Source of the DNA: Ruegeria discodermiae | Lineage (GTDB): Bacteria; Pseudomonadota; Alphaproteobacteria; Rhodobacterales; Rhodobacteraceae | NCBI RefSeq assembly: GCF_030758345.1 | Contig: NZ_JAVAMO010000011.1 | Span: 1 to 64,000, forward strand | Length of the DNA: 64,000 nt | Direction: 5' to 3' | Shown here: positions 26,695 through 34,425 of the stretch, one piece after another | Layout of the letters: each line of letters begins with the position of its first letter | How positions within the stretch are numbered: the stretch's first letter is position 1 | Translations under genes and position numbers: made by a program | Notes under the pieces: model-generated | What the model saw: only the letters and a program-made list of their open reading frames with translations | Database searches by the model: none | What the model was told of the DNA's origin: nothing

Positions 26695-27210
26695 TTATTG
26701 CTGCGCGAATTGGCCGAACTTGCCGGCATAAAAGGCCAATGCGTCCCCTTCGGACATTTCGACCTTGTCTACTTCTCCTACTATGATCACATGATCGCCC
26801 GCCTCGTGGCACGCCACATGGCGGCAGACGAACCGCGCCAGACAGCCGGGAATCAGCGGGACACCGGCCTCATCCACGAGATGATCGAATTCTCTCAGCG
26901 CATGCGCGTCCTGCGAACAGGCCCAGCACAGGTCGCTTTGATCGGCAGACAGAACGTGAATTGCAAATCGCTCGGCAACACGGAACAGTGGAAACCTACG
27001 AGAGCCCTTGCTGGGCGCCCACATCACCAGTGGTGGGTCCATGGAAATGGACGAGAAACTGTTGGCAGTGATGCAGAGCGGCCCGTTTTCACCCGCGCAG
27101 GTGACCACCGTCACACCGGTTGCGAACTTCGCAAACGCATCGCGCAATTGACGCGGGTTGGCGGTGTCGGGTTCGAACACCACCGGGGTCTTTGGTGAGA
27201 AGGCATTCAT
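26695..27210 (-). CDS. smoA: Flavin reductase, SmoA-like
   Basis: This 171-residue flavin reductase of the FMN-binding split-barrel family would supply reduced FMN to the adjacent monooxygenase. Typical motifs are FATGVTVVT (about residue 30), ITANSFSSISMDPPLVM (about 48) and HVLSADQ. The ATG at 27210 overlaps the stop of the aldo/keto reductase gene (TGATG), showing translational coupling. In the sulfoquinovose monooxygenase pathway this component is SmoA; the pairing with smoB and smoC neighbours here supports that label. Confidence 0.78.
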   Translation of the reverse strand: MNAFSPKTPVVFEPDTANPRQLRDAFAKFATGVTVVTCAGENGPLCITANSFSSISMDPPLVMWAPSKGSRRFPLFRVAERFAIHVLSADQSDLCWACSQDAHALREFDHLVDEAGVPLIPGCLARFVCRHVACHEAGDHVIIVGEVDKVEMSEGDALAFYAGKFGQFAQQ

Positions 27211-28100
27211 CACGGCACCTCCTTGCCCAGAGCGGCCTCATAGAGGCGGAACCAGCTTTCCCGGTCGAGCGTAACCTTGAGCGCATCCGAGATGCGGGCG
27301 ATCCGATCCAGATTGTTGGTGCCCATGACCGGCAGGATCGACGCAGGATGGGCCAGCAGAAACGCCACGGCGACAGCTGAGCGGTCGACGCCTGCCTCAG
27401 CGGCGATCTCGTCTGCGATCTGCGCGGCTTTGCTCTGTCCGGTCATCAGCGCACCCCCTCCCAGCGGGGACCAGGCCATCACAGGATGGCCGTGCTGTTG
27501 ATGATAAGCCAGATCGCCGTTTGAGAAAGGTGTTATTTCGGAAAGGGATATCTCGATCTGATTTGTGACAAGCGGACTCTTCATCGCCGATTGCAGCAGC
27601 GACCAATCCCAGGGGCGGAAATTCGACACACCAACACTGCGCACCTTGCCCGAGGCCACGACCGCATCCAGCGCTACGCCGGCCTCATGATGGTCCATAA
27701 AGGGGTCGGGCCGATGGATCAGCAGCAGGTCGATATGATCAATCGCCATCAGCCGCAGCGAGTGATCGACCGACGCCTCGATATGAGCGCGCGAGGTGTC
27801 GTAATGCTTCACCTGCGCATCCGAGTACCGTCCGACAGGCGCAACGATGCCGCATTTGGTGACAATTTCCATCTTGTTGCGCAGGCCGGGATCGGCTTTC
27901 AGCGCGTCACCCAGAACCGCCTCAGCCATGTAGCCGCCATAGATGTCGGCCTGATCAAAACTGGTGATGCCCTGATCGAGGCAGGCATTGATCTTGGCGG
28001 TCACATGCTCGGGCGACATGTCCGTGCCATCGGCCAATCGCCACATGCCGTAGACAATGCGGCTCAGCTCCAGTTCAGTGCCCAGTTTGACGCGATCCAT
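27210..28100 (-). CDS. smoB: Aldo/keto reductase, SmoB-like (6-dehydroglucose reductase)
   Basis: This 296-residue NAD(P)H-dependent aldo/keto reductase begins with LSRIVYGMWRL. The catalytic residues are recognisable: Asp and Tyr in TSFDQADIYGGY, Lys in KMEIVTKCG and His in IDLLLIHRPDP. From memory it resembles SmoB of Agrobacterium over its whole length, including an end of the form GKEV followed by one residue. SmoB reduces 6-dehydroglucose, the product of sulfoquinovose desulfonation, to glucose. Its start overlaps the stop of the monooxygenase gene by TGATG. A generic YdhF-like role cannot be excluded. Confidence 0.75.
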   Translation of the reverse strand: MDRVKLGTELELSRIVYGMWRLADGTDMSPEHVTAKINACLDQGITSFDQADIYGGYMAEAVLGDALKADPGLRNKMEIVTKCGIVAPVGRYSDAQVKHYDTSRAHIEASVDHSLRLMAIDHIDLLLIHRPDPFMDHHEAGVALDAVVASGKVRSVGVSNFRPWDWSLLQSAMKSPLVTNQIEISLSEITPFSNGDLAYHQQHGHPVMAWSPLGGGALMTGQSKAAQIADEIAAEAGVDRSAVAVAFLLAHPASILPVMGTNNLDRIARISDALKVTLDRESWFRLYEAALGKEVP

Positions 28101-29254
28101 CAGCGGCGTACTCCGTTGCCCAGCGGCGTTGCAGGCGTGTCCGCAGGCACCCGGCCATAGGCCTCAGGCAGCGAACAGGTTTTCAGGTTCGGCAAGACGC
28201 GACTGCCGAAGTGGCGCGCCTCGTCGATATGCGGATAGCCCGAGAAGATAAAGGCGCGGATGCCCATCTTTTGATAGTCTTCGATCTTGGACATGACCTG
28301 ATCGGCCGACCCGACCAACGCCGCGCCACAGCCCGACCGGGCGCGGCCTACGCCGGTCCACAGGTGGTCCTCGGTATAGCCGAACTGATCGGCCAGTTCG
28401 CGTGCCCGTGCCTGATGCGACACCCCCAGCGAGGTGGAATCGAGCGCCCGTTCCCGGATCAGCCGACCATACTCATCATCCAATTTAGAGACTATATATT
28501 CGGCATATTCGCGCGCCTCAGCCTCGGTATCGCGCACGATCATGTGGACGCGCAGACCGTAATCCAGCGTCCGGTCATAGCGCTGCGCAACCTCGTTGAC
28601 CGCCTTCATTCTGCCTTCCAGAGCATCCTTGGTCTCGGGCCACATCAGATAGACATCGCAATGCTGCCCGCACAGTTCCAGCGCCGCCGGGGAGTAGCCC
28701 CCGAAATAAAGCAGCGGTCCGCCGGTCTGATAAGGTTTCACCGGGTCGGTGGTGAGACCGGCGAAGTTATAAACCTCGCCCTCATAGCTGATCTCGTCCT
28801 GTGTCCAGGCCTGTTTCAGAATTTCGACCACTTCGCGTGAGCGTTGGTAGCGGTAATTGCTCTCTGCCTTTTCGCCCGGGAAATCCGAACTGATGATATT
28901 GACCGTCAGCCGCCCTTTCAGCATGTGATCGAGCGTCGCAATGGTGCGGGCCAGCATGATCGGCTGCATCTCGCCACAACGCACGGCGGCCAGCAGGTTG
29001 ATGCGGTCGGTGATCGGCGCGCAGCCTGCCACGAATGACAGCGTGTCCTGTCCGACCTGATAGGAGGACGGGCAGAGGATGTTGCGAAACCCTTGCGCCT
29101 CAGCCTCCTTCACGATGTCCGAGCAATGCTCCCAGCTCGACCGCAGCGCGCCGTCCGGCTGCCCGAGGAACTGGTAATCGTCCGAGCACAGAGCCGAAAA
29201 CCACGACACCTCGGCGGCGTCGAGATCAGGCGATGTGATGGGCACAATGGTCAT
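28100..29254 (-). CDS. smoC: FMNH2-dependent monooxygenase, SmoC/SsuD-like
   Basis: This 384-residue luciferase-like monooxygenase is of the alkanesulfonate type. SWFSALCSDDYQFLG near the N-terminus, GRLTVNIISSDFPGE (about residue 118) and LWTGVGRARSGCGAA (about residue 310) fit, as I recall it, sulfoquinovose monooxygenase SmoC better than classical SsuD. The reaction would be oxygen-dependent release of sulfite from a C6 sulfonate sugar. It is the first gene of a leftward unit continuing with smoB, smoA and dctQMP. The upstream gap to the divergent GntR gene holds a candidate operator. Confidence 0.77.
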   Translation of the reverse strand: MTIVPITSPDLDAAEVSWFSALCSDDYQFLGQPDGALRSSWEHCSDIVKEAEAQGFRNILCPSSYQVGQDTLSFVAGCAPITDRINLLAAVRCGEMQPIMLARTIATLDHMLKGRLTVNIISSDFPGEKAESNYRYQRSREVVEILKQAWTQDEISYEGEVYNFAGLTTDPVKPYQTGGPLLYFGGYSPAALELCGQHCDVYLMWPETKDALEGRMKAVNEVAQRYDRTLDYGLRVHMIVRDTEAEAREYAEYIVSKLDDEYGRLIRERALDSTSLGVSHQARARELADQFGYTEDHLWTGVGRARSGCGAALVGSADQVMSKIEDYQKMGIRAFIFSGYPHIDEARHFGSRVLPNLKTCSLPEAYGRVPADTPATPLGNGVRR

Positions 29255-29304
29255 GTTGATTTTCTCCGCAAGGGGCGCGCGTTTTGCCTTGCGTAGCAGG
29301 CGCT

Positions 29305-29329
29305 TTGATGTAGATCAATAGTGTATCAA
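29305..29329. promoter_or_regulatory. Candidate GntR operator between smoC and gntR
   Basis: TTGAT-N4-ATCAA (29305-29318) is a perfect dyad, and a second ATCAA follows at 29325-29329. It lies in the 103-base divergent gap and would overlap promoters of both transcripts. Binding by the adjacent GntR-family protein is inferred. Confidence 0.45.
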
Positions 29330-29357
29330 TTTTTTCCGCGACAGGACGCCGCAACCC

Positions 29358-30068
29358 GTGACACAGCCCGGCCCAAGCCCGAATGCACTACCGCTCTATG
29401 TTCAGATTGCCGAGCTGCTGACCCGCGATATCGCCGCGGGCCGGTTGATCGACGGCGAACGCCTGCCGCCCGAGCGCGAGATGGCGGCGCGGCTGAACAC
29501 GTCGGTTGGAACCCTGCGCAAAGCCCTGCACCAGTTGACCGAACGCGGGTTGCTGGAACGGGTGCAGGGCTCGGGCAATTACGTGCGCAGCGGGGCGGAA
29601 ACCAAAAGCGTCTATGCAATGTTCCGGTTGGAGCTGCCCGAAGGCGGCGGATTGCCCCGCGCGGACGTGCTGTCGGTCGATCTGCTGGAAAAACCTGACG
29701 ATCTGCCGGGCTTTGGCACGTCGGACAGGGGATCGCGGGTGCGACGACTGCGCTATCTCAATGACGTCGTGATCGCGGTGGAGGAGATCTGGCTCGACGC
29801 CTCCGCCGGGCTGATTCGGCGCAAAGACCTGTCCGATTCGCTTTATCACTACTACCAGAATCAGCTCGGCTTCTGGATCAGGCGCGCTGAAGACCGAGTC
29901 TCGGTCGGGACAGTGCCGGATTGGGCGCCAGAGCAGTTTACAAAGCCCAACGGGACGACCATTGGGTACATCGAACGACTCAGTTGGGCCGATACCCCCC
30001 AACCGGTCGAGTTCTCGCGCACCTGGTTCGACCCGGACCGTGCGCTTTATGTCCAACGGCTCAGATAA
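29358..30068 (+). CDS. GntR-family regulator (HutC/UTRA type)
   Basis: This 236-residue regulator has an N-terminal GntR winged helix at about residues 12-78 (LYVQIAELLTRDIAAGRL; LPPEREMAARLNTSVGTLRKAL). A C-terminal UTRA-like ligand domain follows (about residues 90-230). The start is a GTG. It is divergent from the monooxygenase operon and is followed 10 bases later by the Gfo/Idh gene. It is the likely regulator of both units, with a sugar sulfonate or a derivative as probable ligand. Confidence 0.83.
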   Translation: MTQPGPSPNALPLYVQIAELLTRDIAAGRLIDGERLPPEREMAARLNTSVGTLRKALHQLTERGLLERVQGSGNYVRSGAETKSVYAMFRLELPEGGGLPRADVLSVDLLEKPDDLPGFGTSDRGSRVRRLRYLNDVVIAVEEIWLDASAGLIRRKDLSDSLYHYYQNQLGFWIRRAEDRVSVGTVPDWAPEQFTKPNGTTIGYIERLSWADTPQPVEFSRTWFDPDRALYVQRLR

Positions 30069-30078
30069 GGAGAGGCGC

Positions 30079-31185
30079 GTGACCCGACAGATCAATTACG
30101 GGATCATCGGCTGCGGCATGATGGGGCAGGAGCACCTGAAGAACATTGCGCTACTGGACGGCGCGCGCGCGCACGCGATCTTTGAGCCCGATGCTGAAAT
30201 GGCCGAGATCGCCAGACAAATCGCGCCCGAGGCGCTGCTTGTGCCCTCGCTCGACGCGCTGCTTGCTTTGCCTGATCTGGATTGCCTGCTGATCGTTAGC
30301 CCCAATCACTGCCACGTCGAACAAGTCCTGCAGATTGCCGAAACGCGGCCCCTGCCCTTGCTGATCGAAAAGCCGCTCTTCACCGATCCGGCCGATGCCG
30401 AAGCGATGATGATGCTGCGCGACAGCTATCCGGCCCCGATCTGGGTCGCGATGGAGTATCGCTACATGCCCCCTATCGCGGCGTTTCTGGAGCAGGCCGA
30501 TGCGGCGACCGGCGGCATCAAAATGCTGACCCTGCGCGAACACCGGTTTCCGTTTCTACAGAAAGTCGGCAACTGGAACCGGTTCAACCGCAATAGCGGC
30601 GGCACATTTGTCGAAAAATGCTGCCATTTCTTCGACCTGATGCGGCTGGCGCTGGGTGCCGAACCGGTGCGAGTCATGGCCTCGGGGGCGCAATCGGTCA
30701 ATCATCTGGACGAGCGCTATGACGGTGAAGCGCCCGATATCCTCGATAATGGGTATGTCATCATCGATTTCAACAATGGCGCGCGCGCGATGCTGGAATT
30801 GTGCATGTTCGCCGAGGGTGCGACCTATCAGGAAGAGATTTCCGCCATCGGCCCCACCGGCAAGATCGAGGCGCTGGTGCCCGGGCCGGGCCGCTTCTGG
30901 CCCACGCATCTGGGCGATCCGCCCACGCCGAAACTGATCGTCAGCCCGCGTAAGCCCAAAGGGCCGGTGACGACAGATGTCCCGGTGGATGAGACGCTGT
31001 TGGACGCCGGTGATCACAACGGATCGACATTTTTCCAGCATCAGGCCTTCCTGCAGCTTCTGCGCGGGGAACGCGATGCACCGGATGTCTCGCTAATGGA
31101 TGGCTGGTGGGCAGTCCGCATGGGGCTGGCAGCGCAGCAATCCGCATCAAGCGGCGAATCGGTCTTGTTAGAGCCTGTTTGCTGA
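30079..31185 (+). CDS. Gfo/Idh/MocA protein, candidate NAD-dependent sulfoquinovosidase
   Basis: This 368-residue protein has a Rossmann N-terminus (IIGCGMMGQEH), the EKP motif (LLIEKPLF, about residue 95) and a C-terminal Gfo/Idh domain. GGTFVEKCCHFFDLM lies near residue 175. It may be a simple dehydrogenase. NAD-dependent sulfoquinovosidases of the Gfo/Idh-like glycosidase family GH188 are however encoded in sulfoquinovose clusters, and this gene sits exactly there. No other glycosidase is present to release sulfoquinovose from its glyceryl glycoside. The GTG at 30079 with AAGGAGAGG ahead is the start; the frame upstream runs inside gntR. Confidence 0.62.
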   Translation: MTRQINYGIIGCGMMGQEHLKNIALLDGARAHAIFEPDAEMAEIARQIAPEALLVPSLDALLALPDLDCLLIVSPNHCHVEQVLQIAETRPLPLLIEKPLFTDPADAEAMMMLRDSYPAPIWVAMEYRYMPPIAAFLEQADAATGGIKMLTLREHRFPFLQKVGNWNRFNRNSGGTFVEKCCHFFDLMRLALGAEPVRVMASGAQSVNHLDERYDGEAPDILDNGYVIIDFNNGARAMLELCMFAEGATYQEEISAIGPTGKIEALVPGPGRFWPTHLGDPPTPKLIVSPRKPKGPVTTDVPVDETLLDAGDHNGSTFFQHQAFLQLLRGERDAPDVSLMDGWWAVRMGLAAQQSASSGESVLLEPVC

Positions 31186-31389
31186 GCTGCAAAAAGGTCA
31201 GGCTATCCACGACCCTCGCCCAGTCAGGATGACATGGGCGCGGGTCGATGTCTCACCAAATTTCTGAACTGCTTCCACGGTACCACAAGTTTTTCCACTC
31301 CGATCGAACTTGGCCGCAATCACCTAGTGAGGGTTTACATAAACCCATCCTGCCGGAAAGATGACGTGCAATCCGAGAAAGGCAGCGAG

Positions 31390-32055
31390 ATGCGGCACTT
31401 CGATGAGATCTACGATATCGCCGCCCATCGGAAAGGCGGCCCTGATGCGCTGGAGGCATTACTGAGCACTCCGCGATCCAAGGCGGAACTCAGGGCAATC
31501 CCCGATGACCGGTGGCTGTCGGAAATGGCGCGCTGTCTGTTCCAGGCCGGTTTCAACTGGAAGGTCATTAACGCGAAATGGCCAGGCTTCGAAGCTGGGT
31601 TTGATGGGTTCGATCCCGCCCGGGTCGGCTTCTATCATGACGATGATATCGACCGCCTGCTGAGCGATCGGGACATCGTGCGCAACGGGGCAAAGATCGC
31701 AGCAGTGATCGCCAATGCCCGCTTCGTTCTTGATCTGGCTGCAAAGCACGGCTCTGCAGCGGCCTTTTTTGCCGAGTGGCCCGGCGCTGATCATATCGGG
31801 CTTTTGCAGCTTCTTTCGAAATCCGGTGCGCGGCTGGGCGGCACAACCGGCCAGCGGATGCTGCGCAATATGGGCAAGGATGGGTTCATCCTGTCCCCGG
31901 ATGTCAGCGCGCGCCTCGTTGCCGAGGGTGTGGTCGACAAGCCACCGACCAGTAAGCGCGACATGGCTGCGACCCAGGCCGCGTTCAACACCTGGGCGGA
32001 ACAATCCGGGCGCGGGCTCACGCAGATCAGTCAGGTTCTGGCCTATAGCGTCTGA
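31390..32055 (+). CDS. tag: DNA-3-methyladenine glycosylase I
   Basis: This 221-residue helix-hairpin-helix glycosylase removes 3-methyladenine from DNA. WLSEMARCLFQAGFNWKVI (about residue 45) and AKWPGFEAGFDGFDP match the Tag substrate-pocket region, followed by GAKIAAVIANARFVLDLA. The usual C-terminal zinc-site residues are not obvious, as in many alphaproteobacterial members. The ATG at 31390 has GAGAAAGGCAGCGAG ahead. An in-frame start at 31234 would add 52 residues with no coding look. A GGGTTT/AAACCC dyad (31331-31346) lies upstream. Confidence 0.82.
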   Translation: MRHFDEIYDIAAHRKGGPDALEALLSTPRSKAELRAIPDDRWLSEMARCLFQAGFNWKVINAKWPGFEAGFDGFDPARVGFYHDDDIDRLLSDRDIVRNGAKIAAVIANARFVLDLAAKHGSAAAFFAEWPGADHIGLLQLLSKSGARLGGTTGQRMLRNMGKDGFILSPDVSARLVAEGVVDKPPTSKRDMAATQAAFNTWAEQSGRGLTQISQVLAYSV

Positions 32056-32093
32056 CCTCGGCGGGATCGGGAATGCCCCGACAATTTTATCTG

Positions 32094-32108
32094 TTAGCCC
32101 CCTCTTAA
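32094..32108 (+). promoter_or_regulatory. CtrA-like box upstream of motB
   Basis: TTAG-N7-TTAA differs from the CtrA consensus TTAA-N7-TTAA by one base. It ends 45 bases ahead of the motB-type start, a plausible promoter position. The same TTAG-N7-TTAA form recurs before flgE. Confidence 0.5.
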
Positions 32109-32153
32109 CACCTGAGCAGCTACCACAGAGACGGGTGAAAAGAGGTGGTGGAG

Positions 32154-33002
32154 ATGGGTGCGCAATCAAATGCGGCACCAGTCATCGTCAAACGGAAGAA
32201 GGTCGTTGGTGGCGGTGGCCACCATGGTGGCGCATGGAAAGTGGCATATGCCGATTTCGTGACGGCCATGATGGCATTCTTCATGTTGATGTGGCTGCTG
32301 AACGCAACGACCGAAAAACAACGCAAGGGCCTGGCGGATTACTTTTCGCCATCAATCCCGCTCAGCCCCGTCTCGGGCGGTGGCGATGGGGCATTCGGGG
32401 GCGAGAACGTATTCTCGGATGATGCCGTGGTTCTGGATGGGCGCGGTGCGATAAAGCAGCACCTGACGGAATCGCGCCGGGCACGGGGCGCAACCGGCGT
32501 TGACCGAAACGGTGACGAGGCCGCCTCGGAAGAGGCGTTCAGCGATGTACAGAACATGCTGCAGGGGCGCAGCGGCGAAAGCCAGGTCTCTGACCGTTTG
32601 CTGAAACATATCGTCACGCGGGTCACCGACGAAGGTTTGATCATCGAGCTTTCGGCAACCGATCAGGTGCCGCTGTTTGATCAACATTCCGACAGACCGA
32701 CGGCGACGCTGCGGGAATTGACAGCGCTCGTCGCGAAAGCCACGGCAAATGTCACCAACAATGTTGCGGTCGCTGCTCATGTACAGGCGCGACCGGTTGT
32801 CTTGGCGCACAGCCCGGTCTGGGACCTGTCAATGTGGCGGGCCACGGCCGCGAAGACACTTCTGGAACAGTCCGGGCTGGACCCGGCGCGCATTCAACGC
32901 GTGACCGGGCATGCCGATCGCAAGCTTCAGGACAAGAACCCGATGGCCGCCCGCAACAACCGTATTGAGATCACGCTGCTGCGCGACCCGTCGCGGGAAT
33001 AG
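32154..33002 (+). CDS. motB: Flagellar motor stator protein MotB
   Basis: This 282-residue protein has the MotB plug region: a basic glycine/histidine-rich N-terminus (KRKKVVGGGGHHGG), then one membrane helix (AYADFVTAMMAFFMLMWLL, about residues 32-50) with the proton-conducting aspartate in YADF. A C-terminal OmpA-like peptidoglycan-binding domain follows (about residues 160-280, ending VTGHADRK...NNRIEI). The ATG at 32154 is preferred to GTG codons at 32145 and 32148. MotA is not in the window. It opens the flagellar block. Confidence 0.88.
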   Translation: MGAQSNAAPVIVKRKKVVGGGGHHGGAWKVAYADFVTAMMAFFMLMWLLNATTEKQRKGLADYFSPSIPLSPVSGGGDGAFGGENVFSDDAVVLDGRGAIKQHLTESRRARGATGVDRNGDEAASEEAFSDVQNMLQGRSGESQVSDRLLKHIVTRVTDEGLIIELSATDQVPLFDQHSDRPTATLRELTALVAKATANVTNNVAVAAHVQARPVVLAHSPVWDLSMWRATAAKTLLEQSGLDPARIQRVTGHADRKLQDKNPMAARNNRIEITLLRDPSRE

Positions 33003-33017
33003 CTCGCATTTTACTTG

Positions 33018-33032
33018 TTAGCGCGCTGTTAA
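33018..33032 (+). promoter_or_regulatory. CtrA-like box upstream of flgE
   Basis: TTAG-N7-TTAA, one base from the CtrA consensus, lies 58 bases before the flgE start and just after the motB stop. The CtrA regulator commonly controls flagellar genes in Rhodobacteraceae. Confidence 0.5.
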
Positions 33033-33090
33033 ACCTCAGCGCGTAGCTGTTGCATCAGGCCGAATGACCAAAACAACAAAAGGGGCTCAG

Positions 33091-34389
33091 ATGTCCATTT
33101 CCTCTTCGCTGAACGCAGGCGTGGCTGCGTTGTCAGCCAATGCCAACCGACTGGCAACCATTTCGGACAATATCGCAAACGCCTCGACCTTCGGGTACAA
33201 GCGGGTTGAAACGGATTTTCATTCGATGGTCACCTCGTCCTCGGGCGGCAATTATTCCGCAGGCGGCGTGCGCACGACCAACCGGCGCCTGATCGATCAG
33301 GGTGGCTCGATCGTGTCGACCAGCAACGCCACCGACCTCGCCATCCGGGGGCGCGGGATGCTGCCGGTGCGGCGCACCTCAGAGATTTCAGATGCCAACT
33401 CATCGCAGATGCTGCTGACCACGACCGGGTCGTTCCGAACCGATGAACAAGGGTATCTGGTGACCGAATCGGGTCTGGTTCTGCTGGGCTGGCCTGCCGC
33501 AGCAGATGGCACGATGCCGTCTTATCCGCGCGATACCTCCGAAGGGCTGCAGCCGATTCAGATGGGTGTGAACCAGGTCTCCGGGTCTCCGACAACCCGG
33601 ATGAGCCTGCGCATGAACCTGCCCGCCACCGCGACCGAGGCTGGCGCGACCGGTGATTCCCAGCCTCTCTCGGTCGAATATTTCGACAATCTGGGTAAAT
33701 CGGAAAACGTACAGATCGAATTGGTTCCAACCGTGCCCGCGACCGGTGCCAGCAACGAATGGACCATGACATTGCGCGACACAGGATCCGGCGGGGCGGT
33801 TATCGGGGAATACACTCTGACCTTCAACGACGGTCGAACAACCGGCGGCACGCTGGCAAGCGTCACAGCCGTATCCGGCGGTGCCTATGACCCGGCAACA
33901 GGCAGTCTTGTGGTCAATGTCGCAGGCGGCCCGATGGAGATCAATATCGGCCTGCTGGGCGACACGGACGGTATCTCGCAGCTTTCTGACACGTTTGCAC
34001 CGGTATCGACCACCAAGGACGGATCGGCGGTCGGCACCATGACCAGGGTCGAGATCGACGAAAACGGCTATGTCTACGCGTTCTTCGATTCCGGGGTCTC
34101 GCAGCGGGTTTACCAGGTTCCGCTGGTGGATCTACCCAATCCCAACGGCATGTTCTCGCTCGACCAGCAAACCTATGCGCCATCGCGCGAAAGCGGCACC
34201 TATTTCCTGTGGGATGCGGGTGACGGGCCAACCGGCGACATGGTGTCCTTTGCGCGCGAGGAATCCAAGACCGACATCGCAACCGAACTGACCGCCATGA
34301 TTCAGACGCAGCGCGCCTATTCCACCAGCGCCAAGGTGATCCAGACCGTCGACGAGATGTTGCAGGAAACCACCAATATCAAACGCTGA
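33091..34389 (+). CDS. flgE: Flagellar hook protein FlgE
   Basis: This 432-residue protein forms the flagellar hook. The N-terminal rod/hook signature (LNAGVAALSANANRLATISDNIANASTFGYKR) and the C-terminal helical segment (ELTAMIQTQRAYSTSAKVIQTVDEMLQETTNI) flank a variable middle. The ATG at 33091 follows AAAGGGG; an in-frame start at 33064 has no such site. It is followed by flgK 36 bases downstream. Confidence 0.92.
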   Translation: MSISSSLNAGVAALSANANRLATISDNIANASTFGYKRVETDFHSMVTSSSGGNYSAGGVRTTNRRLIDQGGSIVSTSNATDLAIRGRGMLPVRRTSEISDANSSQMLLTTTGSFRTDEQGYLVTESGLVLLGWPAAADGTMPSYPRDTSEGLQPIQMGVNQVSGSPTTRMSLRMNLPATATEAGATGDSQPLSVEYFDNLGKSENVQIELVPTVPATGASNEWTMTLRDTGSGGAVIGEYTLTFNDGRTTGGTLASVTAVSGGAYDPATGSLVVNVAGGPMEINIGLLGDTDGISQLSDTFAPVSTTKDGSAVGTMTRVEIDENGYVYAFFDSGVSQRVYQVPLVDLPNPNGMFSLDQQTYAPSRESGTYFLWDAGDGPTGDMVSFAREESKTDIATELTAMIQTQRAYSTSAKVIQTVDEMLQETTNIKR

Positions 34390-34425
34390 CATGGTGCCCA
34401 CTAGGGCCATGGAAGGAGGGCGGAT

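Noticed and set aside
31331-31346. GGGTTT-ACAT-AAACCC hairpin
   Set aside because: It has no T tract and lies 43 bases before the tag start, far from the upstream stop, so it is not called a terminator.
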